DNA of 5,028 nucleotides, from positions 1 to 5,028 of the forward strand of contig DVLH01000146.1 in the NCBI GenBank assembly GCA_018715585.1. The letters are read 5' to 3'. This DNA comes from Candidatus Aphodomonas merdavium. Its GTDB lineage: Bacteria > Bacillota > Clostridia > Christensenellales > Aristaeellaceae. Shown here one piece after another: positions 1-4,132 of this stretch. Each line of letters begins with the position of its first letter. Within the stretch, counting starts at the first letter, position 1. The position numbers and the translations under genes are program-made. The notes under the pieces are model-generated. The model worked only from the letters and a program-made list of their open reading frames with translations. It did no database searches and was not told the origin of the DNA.

Positions 1-243
1 GGCATTCCTGATGACCGTAACCAAATTGCATGCTTTACCCATTTGGATTGCATAACAAACATTGATCTTTCCGATGTTCCGCCCATGAAGTATGTGCACT
101 GTTACAAAGAAAAGCCGAGTGCGGAAGGCCATCGGTTGGCATGGGAACAGAACGCACTTCCTGGTGGCTTTGAAAGCACAAATGATAGGCAATCCCTTTC
201 AAAACGCACTAATGGCGAATCTTGTGCGCTAAGCATTGGATAA
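1..243 (+). CDS. possible 3' end of an unidentified ORF (weak)
   Basis: The frame is open from the left edge of the window to a TAA at 241-243, about 80 codons. I recognise no family, motif, membrane segment or signal in the translation. Its polar, mixed composition is compatible with a real protein but also with chance in a moderately A+T-rich region. No ribosome binding site or convincing start is visible inside the window, and no terminator follows the stop. If real, it would be the C-terminal tail of a gene entering from the left, or a fragment of the decayed element to its right. Confidence is low. Confidence 0.15.
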   Translation, partial: GIPDDRNQIACFTHLDCITNIDLSDVPPMKYVHCYKEKPSAEGHRLAWEQNALPGGFESTNDRQSLSKRTNGESCALSIG

Positions 244-447
244 ATTCAGGAAATAGCCAGATAAAACTTGGAATGAAATCACCGGCTGATCTTACATAGC
301 AAATAATAATGACAGAAAAACTGCTACAGGGAAATTAGTATTTCGGAGAGAGCACGCAGGCCATTACGTTCTTTAACCAGCTTGTTTTCTAAAATAACTC
401 TTTATACGGGGATACAATGCCATCCCAGTCATATCACAACACAACTC

Positions 448-633
448 TTACCTGATAAGCTCGTGCAAGTTGAAAAAGTAATATTTGCCCTGAACAGATT
501 CATTCAATAACTGCAGGAACAGCAAAAGACATTTTAAGTCCCATTCGATTACCATCTTATTGAAAAAAGCACATCGTATCGCCTCGCGCCAAAGCACTCC
601 GTCCTCTCCCTCAAGGCGGAGTTTTTGTTTACC
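448..633 (-). pseudogene. short minus-strand reading frame, possible gene remnant
   Basis: On the minus strand a frame runs from just after a TAG (634-636) to a TAA at 448-450, giving 61 sense codons. The only ATG is internal at 553-555 and has no Shine-Dalgarno sequence. From that ATG it reads as a 35-residue peptide rich in Leu, Phe and Tyr (for example LLLFLQLL followed by GKYYFF), which looks protein-like. Past the TAA the same frame stays open for another 24 codons to 373-375, as expected of a decayed gene with one nonsense mutation. I recognise no family. It overlaps the hairpin at 596-622, so at most one of the two readings is likely to matter. It could be chance. Confidence 0.18.
596..630 (+). 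terminator. possible rho-independent terminator
   Basis: ACTCCG (596-601) pairs perfectly with CGGAGT (617-622) around a 15-base loop and is followed by TTTTGTTT. The stem is only 6 bp and the loop is long, so it is of moderate strength. No clear gene precedes it on the plus strand, so it may have belonged to a transcript now lost or to an unrecognised small RNA. Confidence 0.35.
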
Positions 634-775
634 CTAGAACTCTTCGCTATTTTTTATCTTCCCGTTCCCTTTCCCCTCCTTTCGGGGCTTATTTAAGGGA
701 AGGGCATCGAGAAAGGAGAAAAACGCCACACAGCTGCACTGGGCGCGAAAGGCCGTAGGCACAGCGCTGCAACGA

Positions 776-994
776 TTGTCCGGCAAGGCGCTGTTCGAGG
801 CGAAAATCTCCGACAAGGGAACTACCGTCACCGTCCTGCCTGGGAGGAAATCAGCAGCAAGCAAGGGTTCCAGGAGAAGCGTGAGCGTGCGCGCCAAAAC
901 CGGCTACAAGCTGATTCGCACCGGCAAAATCACCGCCATGAAGGTGGGCCGCACCTGCCGCATCCCCAAGGTACACCTGCTGACCTATCTGCGG
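776..994 (+). pseudogene. excisionase-type helix-turn-helix remnant (Xis-like)
   Basis: Residues about 35-72 of this frame (878-991) match the helix-turn-helix found in MerR-like excisionases and other small DNA-binding proteins of mobile elements: a YKLIRTGKI recognition-helix turn, then KVGRTCRIPK and a closing LLTYL helix. In the family this protein binds arm sites near the attachment site and steers the integrase towards excision. The first helix and a proper start are missing. A good AAAGGAG lies at 711-718, but no ATG follows at the right distance; the first usable codon is a TTG at 776. The natural stop also appears lost, because the frame runs on into the integrase region to 1174. The missing start, poor N-terminus and broken integrase next to it make it a relic rather than a working gene. 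It could instead be the HTH part of another small element protein. Confidence 0.55.
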
Positions 995-1056
995 CCATCA
1001 TCCCGGCAGCGGACGCGCCCGTTCCCACCGGGGATGGGCTGTTTGCCGCCCCTCCG

Positions 1057-1770
1057 GGCTGGCTGCAAATCGCCTGCATCGCCGTCAAAAACACCTATGG
1101 CCCCTCTAGCGGCCAGTTGCGCAACCCCATTGACCCGTGGTTCCGCAAAAAGCGCGTCACGCTCAAGGGCCTGACAGCCGCTGACATCCAGGCGTTTTAC
1201 ATGGAGCAGAGCAGGCGGGTGAAGGCCAACACGGTCACGCACTACCACGCATTGCTGCGCCGGGCGCTCAAGTACGCCGTGTGGGCCGGCCCCGCAAGAG
1301 CAGCTTTCCCTCGGGCTTCTACGGGTTGTGGCGCAGCGAGGTCATAGCCCTGCGCCGGGACACCACCAAGACCAGGTCAAGCCGGCGCACGCCGCCCCTG
1401 ACCCCATCCATTCGCAAGCTGCTGATCCGGCCCAGGGCACAGCAGTCGGAAAACCGGCTGCTGTGCGGGGATTCCTACATCTGCGGCTACGAAGGGTGCA
1501 TCCGCATCCATGAGGTGGGCCGCCGGATGCAGCCGGAACGCCTGTCGCGGAACTTCAGCTTCGTGCTGGAGAGAAACGGCCTGCACCGCCAGCCTTCTGC
1601 TGGCCAGCCATGTGCCGCTGAAGCAGATTCAGGAGCGGCAGGGGCACAGCGATTTTAGCGCGACCCCCAACGCCCACCTAGACGCTCGCCCCAAGATCAG
1701 CTCTGCGGACGCCGTGCTCCGCTCCCCGGGCATTAAACCGGCGGGCGATTCGATCCCAAAGCCAGAATAA
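1057..1770 (+). pseudogene. tyrosine-family site-specific integrase, heavily deleted relic
   Basis: Tyrosine integrases cut and rejoin DNA at attachment sites to insert or excise mobile elements. The remains are spread over two frames. Frame 1, 1057-1281, is the core-binding domain (IDPWF, LTAADIQAFY, a long basic helix ending KYAV). Frame 3, 1281-1588, has RPRKSSF, GLWRSEV, TKTRSSRR, then a conserved stretch ending FVLERNGL. Frame 1, about 1590-1770, has ASLLLA, VPLKQIQE and GHSDFS. A working gene of this group encodes roughly 350-400 residues; here about 235 codons remain. Segments seem removed after KYAV (1281), after GFY (about 1322), after ALR (about 1357), between NGLHR and ASLLL (about 1588, taking the HxxR box), and between N and AHLD (1671/1672, taking the catalytic Tyr). 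The first catalytic Arg, expected in GLR, is Trp (TGG, 1329-1331). The Lys of TKT and the His of GHS persist. The enzyme must be inactive. Family assignment is firm; the exact deletion sizes are inferred from memory of intact relatives. Confidence 0.85.
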
Positions 1771-1801
1771 GAAAAGAGCCAAGCGGCACATGTCGCTTGG
1801 C
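1765..1801 (-). terminator. intrinsic terminator of the tRNA-Ser transcript
   Basis: On the minus strand GCCAAGCG (1801-1794) pairs perfectly with CGCTTGGC (1785-1778) around an 8-base loop, followed by the T-rich tract TCTTTTCTTATT. It begins 7 bases beyond the CCA end of the tRNA, the expected place for ending a one-gene tRNA transcript. On the plus strand the hairpin is not followed by a T-run, so it points only one way. Confidence 0.75.
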
Positions 1802-1807
1802 CAAATA

Positions 1808-1896
1808 TGGCGGAGAGGGTGGGATTCGAACCCACGTGGGATTGCTCCCAAACTGATTTCGAGTCAGCCCCGTTATGACCGCTTCGATACCTCTCC
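1808..1896 (-). tRNA. tRNA-Ser, anticodon CGA
   Basis: This gene reads serine UCG codons. The minus strand folds into a complete class II tRNA. The 7-bp acceptor stem pairs GGAGAGG (1896-1890) with CCTCTCC (1818-1812), followed by discriminator G (1811) and an encoded CCA (1810-1808). The anticodon stem pairs GCTGA with TCAGT (one G-T pair) around loop CTCGAAA, placing anticodon CGA at 1861-1859. A long variable arm (TGGGA/TCCCA) marks it as a serine tRNA. The T arm is GTGGG, TTCGAAT, CCCAC (1835-1819). It has its own promoter (1942-1970) and terminator (1765-1801), so it appears to be a single-gene unit. Its 3' end faces the integrase relic, which suggests it served as the attachment site and was restored by the element's end. 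Confidence 0.97.
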
Positions 1897-1941
1897 ATTT
1901 GCCTCTGGCGGATAGACCCGCACATCGGACTAACGGCAGTT

Positions 1942-1970
1942 ATTATAAGCGTTGCAGCAACGTTTGTCAA
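1942..1970 (-). promoter_or_regulatory. consensus sigma-A promoter of tRNA-Ser
   Basis: On the minus strand a perfect -35 box TTGACA (1970-1965) and a perfect -10 box TATAAT (1947-1942) are separated by exactly 17 bases. The expected start of transcription near 1935 leaves a leader of roughly 40 bases before the mature tRNA 5' end at 1896. The spacer carries a palindrome, CGTTGC-A-GCAACG (1950-1962). Confidence 0.88.
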
Positions 1971-1981
1971 GGAAAACGTAC

Positions 1982-2010
1982 AAAACCGCGCGCCATGCAC
2001 TGCGCGCCGG
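1982..2010 (-). terminator. terminator of the metallophosphoesterase gene
   Basis: On the minus strand CCGGCGCGC (2010-2002) pairs with GCGCGCGG (1993-1986) with one bulged G, around an 8-base loop, followed by TTTTGT. It begins 16 bases past the TAA of the upstream phosphoesterase gene. A second small hairpin, AGCGC/GCGCT (2011-2027), lies directly before it. It ends just before the tRNA promoter and so separates the two transcription units. Confidence 0.6.
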
Positions 2011-2026
2011 AGCGCTTACCCGGCGC

Positions 2027-2761
2027 TTAGGTTGCACTCCTCTCCGGGGTGGGCAATTCCAACAGCCGGAACCCCAGCGCATCACAGCTGACAAGGCGAT
2101 ATGCAATGCCACGCAGCATGCCTTGAAACGCTCCGCCAATCCCGGGGCCGTGCAAATGCCCGTAAACGCAAAGCGAAACGCCGTGCACCTCTAAAAGGTC
2201 CGTAAAACCCGAAGGCGTCTCCGGGGAGGCAAAAGGCGGAAAATGCATCATGGCCACCAGCGGCAAATCGCGGCCTTGCGCATGCGCGCGCGCCTGCTTT
2301 GCCTTGGCATCCTGCAGCGAAAGTGCAAGGCGCAACACCTCGCGCTGGTAAACGCGCAAATCGTCAGCGGCAAGCGGCGTATCGCCCGGGCAAAGCCATC
2401 CGCGTGTACCGCATACGATGGCCGTCCCCACATCCAGCGCGTCGTTTTGCAGCGCAGCCATACCTTCGGGCAGCGCGGCGCGCACGCGCGAGATGGCGCT
2501 CCACCAATAGTCATGGTTGCCGCGCAAAAGGACTGCCTGGCCAGGAAGCGCCGCCACGCGGCGCAAATCCACTAGCGCATCTTCCAGCTGCATTGCCCAG
2601 CAAAAATCCCCCGGCAGCAGCACGGCGTCGCCTTGTCCTACCCGTTCCTGCCAGTCGGCGGCAATACGTTCAAAATGATTGCACCAATGCGTGCCAAAGA
2701 TATCCATCGGCTTTTGTACGCCGCCCGGCAGGTGCAGATCGCTGATGGCAAATATTTTCAC
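2027..2761 (-). CDS. calcineurin-like metallophosphoesterase, cytoplasmic
   Basis: This is a two-metal phosphoesterase of 244 residues, resembling the predicted phosphohydrolases of COG1768; the natural substrate of that group is not established. All signature motifs are present in order: SDLH (Asp8, His10), PGD (Asp52), GNHD (Asn82, His83), MMH (His173) and GHLHG (His202, His204). In the family the Asp, Asn and His residues bind the two metal ions and the His of GNHD donates a proton to the leaving group. There is no signal peptide or membrane segment, so it should act in the cytoplasm. I chose the GTG at 2761-2759 because it follows AAAGGGG at a good distance and places SDLH near residue 7, as usual. 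The frame stays open upstream to a TTG at 2812, but that start has no ribosome binding site. It is transcribed divergently from the CAP-domain gene and has its own terminator, so it looks monocistronic. The fold is certain; the substrate is unknown. Confidence 0.93.
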   Translation of the reverse strand: MKIFAISDLHLPGGVQKPMDIFGTHWCNHFERIAADWQERVGQGDAVLLPGDFCWAMQLEDALVDLRRVAALPGQAVLLRGNHDYWWSAISRVRAALPEGMAALQNDALDVGTAIVCGTRGWLCPGDTPLAADDLRVYQREVLRLALSLQDAKAKQARAHAQGRDLPLVAMMHFPPFASPETPSGFTDLLEVHGVSLCVYGHLHGPGIGGAFQGMLRGIAYRLVSCDALGFRLLELPTPERSAT

Positions 2762-2817
2762 GTCTTCCCCTTTCCGCGCCTGCCAGCATTTCCCATGGAA
2801 ATGAGTTGGCAATTTTA

Positions 2818-2846
2818 TTGCACAGCAATTAAGAAATTATTACAAT
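2818..2846 (+). promoter_or_regulatory. candidate promoter of the CAP-domain protein gene
   Basis: TTGCAC (2818-2823) and TACAAT (2841-2846) are separated by 17 bases. The -10 matches the sigma-A consensus at five of six positions, while the -35 matches only in its TTG. Transcription would start near 2853, placing the hairpin at 2856-2872 at the very 5' end of the mRNA. Confidence 0.42.
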
Positions 2847-2854
2847 CATGTCAA
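2826..2854 (-). promoter_or_regulatory. candidate promoter of the metallophosphoesterase gene
   Basis: On the minus strand a perfect -35 box TTGACA (2854-2849) is followed after 17 bases by TAATTG (2831-2826), a weak -10. The predicted start near 2820 leaves a leader of about 60 bases before the GTG. It overlaps the candidate promoter of the divergent gene almost entirely. The -35 is convincing; the -10 is not. Confidence 0.42.
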
Positions 2855-2855
2855 C

Positions 2856-2872
2856 TTCCGGTAAAACCGGAA
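2856..2872 (+). promoter_or_regulatory. 7-bp perfect hairpin just upstream of the CAP gene RBS
   Basis: TTCCGGT (2856-2862) and ACCGGAA (2866-2872) form a perfect stem around the loop AAA. It ends four bases before the AAAGGAGG ribosome binding site (2877-2884). There is no T-run, so it is not a terminator. By position it could be a 5' mRNA-stabilising hairpin or, as DNA, an operator next to the two promoters. Confidence 0.5.
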
Positions 2873-2892
2873 ATACAAAGGAGGGAGTTGAG

Positions 2893-3852
2893 ATGAAAAA
2901 GCTATCGTTCTGCGCTCTCGCACTGACATTGACCGCGCTGTTTTTCTCAGGCAGCGCATTGGCGGGCGATGTGCCCAGCTGTCCCATGATCGGTTGGGAC
3001 GATGCGGCCGCAGCCCAACAATGGGATTGGAAAGGCGCTTCAGGTTGCGGCGTCACGAATGGCGTAACCGAATGGGACAGCGCCTCTTGCGGCACCACCG
3101 CGTGGGACAACGCCTCCTGCGGTACCGCCGCGTGGGACAGCGCCTCCTGCGGCACCGCCGCATGGGATAGCGCCTCCTGCGGCACTGCCGCGTGGGACAG
3201 CGCCTCCTGCGGCACCGCCGCATCGGAAACCACGCAAACGCAGTCAGCCGGCACGCAGGAACCCATCCGCTGCGGCAGCTGCGGTTCTACCTCGTGTGAC
3301 GGCTATTGTACCGGCACCGCAAGCGGCAACAGTTCCTGCTGGCGGCAATGGGACAACGCGTTCGACGATGGAAACTGCATCTATTATTTCGGCGCACAAG
3401 ACGATTGCGGCGCCTCCTGCCCGCAGCAAGGGCAGCCGGAGCAATCCGAGCAGGATTATACCGCACAATCGGTTTCGCCGCAAGAGATTGCGCTGTACAA
3501 TATGATCAACGAGGACAGGGAGAAAAACGGCGTCTCTGCCCTGCCGTTGGATGAAGAGCTTTCGGCCATCGCCCGCCTCAAATCGGAGGACATGATCGAG
3601 AACAACTATTTTGACCACGAATCGCCCACCTATGGGCGTGCTGCTGAAATGCTCGAGGATTTCTACTATGAGTTCACCTCCGTGGGTGAGAACATCGCCC
3701 GCAGCGGCAGTTTGGAAAAAGCGCATGCGGCGTTGATGAGCTCCGCCGGACATGTGCGAAACCTGCTCGGTTCACAGTGGAAAGCCATCGGCATCGGCGT
3801 AGCAAACGACGAAAACGGCTATCCGTACGTAACGGAGCTGTTCGTGCGGTAA
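2893..3852 (+). CDS. secreted Cys-repeat protein with C-terminal CAP (SCP/YkwD) domain
   Basis: This is a 319-residue exported protein. The ATG follows AAAGGAGG by 8 bases; the upstream open frame has no such site. Residues 1-24 are a signal peptide (MKK, a hydrophobic core, then the ALA cleavage site before Gly25). Residues 61-110 are five exact-length tandem decapeptides of the form WDSASCGTAA, one cysteine each; a degenerate copy lies at about 44-53. Residues 127-176 are a second Cys-rich zone (Cys at 127, 130, 135, 139, 149, 162, 172 and 176). Residues about 194-319 are a CAP domain: LYNMINEDREKNG, ARLKSEDM, YFDHESPTYG (His242), GENIA (Glu266), SAGH (His287), IGIGVA and the terminal TELFV. 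In bacteria such domains occur in secreted, often wall- or spore-associated proteins whose biochemical activity is mostly unknown. The mature chain has 15 cysteines, all before the CAP domain, suggesting disulfide cross-linking or metal binding. There is no sorting signal or transmembrane anchor. The domain call is firm; the role of the repeats is not known. Confidence 0.92.
   Translation: MKKLSFCALALTLTALFFSGSALAGDVPSCPMIGWDDAAAAQQWDWKGASGCGVTNGVTEWDSASCGTTAWDNASCGTAAWDSASCGTAAWDSASCGTAAWDSASCGTAASETTQTQSAGTQEPIRCGSCGSTSCDGYCTGTASGNSSCWRQWDNAFDDGNCIYYFGAQDDCGASCPQQGQPEQSEQDYTAQSVSPQEIALYNMINEDREKNGVSALPLDEELSAIARLKSEDMIENNYFDHESPTYGRAAEMLEDFYYEFTSVGENIARSGSLEKAHAALMSSAGHVRNLLGSQWKAIGIGVANDENGYPYVTELFVR
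3073..3222 (+). repeat. five tandem 30-bp repeats encoding Cys decapeptides
   Basis: Five head-to-tail 30-bp units, each starting with TGG and encoding W-D-S/N-A-S-C-G-T-A/T-A. Units 3 (3133-3162) and 5 (3193-3222) are identical; units 1, 2 and 4 each differ from them at three positions. Only two of the substitutions change the protein (Asn73 in unit 2 and Thr69 in unit 1). The unit length keeps the frame, so copy number could change by slippage or recombination without breaking the gene. There are no spacers, so this is not a CRISPR array. Confidence 0.95.
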
Positions 3853-3912
3853 AACGCCTGATGCAGCCGGCAACGGCTTTGCAAGCTTTGCCTAACCACC
3901 CTTTGGAAAAAC

Positions 3913-3949
3913 AACCACCCCCGCCGTTCTTTCCGCCGGGGGTGGTTTT
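3913..3949 (+). terminator. terminator after the CAP gene, probably bidirectional
   Basis: AACCACCCCCG (3913-3923) pairs with CGGGGGTGGTT (3937-3947), an 11-bp stem with a 13-base loop, and is followed by a short T tract ending at 3949. On the opposite strand the hairpin is followed by TTGTTTTTCC, so it could also stop transcription arriving from the right. It lies about 60 bp after the CAP gene stop. Confidence 0.8.
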
Positions 3950-3985
3950 CGCTTGCCATAAGGATCCGGCCTTGGCAGCCTTTTG

Positions 3986-4047
3986 GTCTAAAACCCGTTT
4001 TCTTCCGCGCCTGCGGCGCAACCGGGAAAATGTCCCCAGGTTTAGAC
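3986..4047. repeat. nested imperfect inverted repeat, candidate structured element
   Basis: Three stems are nested around one centre. The outer one pairs GTCTAAAACC (3986-3995) with GGTTTAGAC (4039-4047), with one extra A. The middle one pairs TTTTC (3998-4002) with GAAAA (4026-4030). The inner one pairs GCGCC (4007-4011) with GGCGC (4015-4019) around TGC. No T-run follows on either strand, so it is not an ordinary terminator. It could be a dispersed intergenic repeat, the end of a small non-autonomous element or an RNA structure. Confidence 0.5.
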
Positions 4048-4080
4048 GGTGCTTGCATGGCCGCAGCCTCTCTGTCTCCG

Positions 4081-4116
4081 AAAAAACCGCCCCCGCCGAG
4101 AAACCGGCGGGGGCGG
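4081..4116 (-). terminator. strong terminator of the LPXTG surface-protein gene
   Basis: On the minus strand a perfect 12-bp G+C-rich stem (4116-4105 with 4098-4087) surrounds a 6-base loop and is followed by six T residues (4086-4081). It begins 16 bases past the TAA at 4133-4135. This is a textbook rho-independent terminator. Confidence 0.93.
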
Positions 4117-4132
4117 ACTGTGCTTTCTTTTA

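Larger units (their letters stand above)
244..640. other. A+T-rich stretch without a convincing gene
   Basis: Base composition differs clearly from the rest of the window: 301-360 has 23 G+C of 60, against 38 of 60 at 1201-1260. Plus-strand frames are broken by frequent stops. The only longer readable frame is on the minus strand (448-633). I see no tRNA, CRISPR-type repeat or transposon terminal repeat. Lying beside an integrase relic, it may be leftover cargo of an integrated element, but nothing in it proves that. Confidence 0.4.
3853..4132. other. intergenic region between convergent genes
   Basis: This 280-bp gap separates the CAP gene and the LPXTG gene, which converge. It contains a bidirectional terminator hairpin (3913-3949), a nested imperfect inverted repeat (3986-4047) and a second terminator (4081-4116) for the minus-strand gene. 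No credible coding sequence is present; long open frames here come from its high G+C content. Confidence 0.7.

Noticed and set aside
634..897. Minus-strand ORF of 87 codons
   Set aside because: It covers the Xis-like remnant in antisense, has no recognisable domain, and its C-terminus is low-complexity Lys/Asn/Glu from noncoding sequence.
1629..2000. Minus-strand ORF of 123 codons
   Set aside because: It is the tRNA-Ser gene and its flanks read as protein; the segment RSGHNGADSKSV and GSNPTLSA is a well-known mistranslation of tRNA-Ser.
2041..2063. Possible second attachment site resembling the tRNA T-arm (GGTGGG...ATTC)
   Set aside because: The match is short and gapped and lies inside the end of the phosphoesterase gene; it does not extend over the tRNA 3' end.
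2243..2745. Plus-strand ORFs opposite the metallophosphoesterase
   Set aside because: They are antisense to a gene with complete catalytic motifs, lack ribosome binding sites and resemble no family.
3073..3222. CRISPR-like array of 30-bp repeats
   Set aside because: The units are contiguous with no spacers and lie in frame inside a coding sequence.
2829..3266. Minus-strand ORF with PQEALSHA-type repeats
   Set aside because: It is antisense to the 30-bp repeats of the CAP gene, has no ribosome binding site, and its periodicity follows from the real frame.
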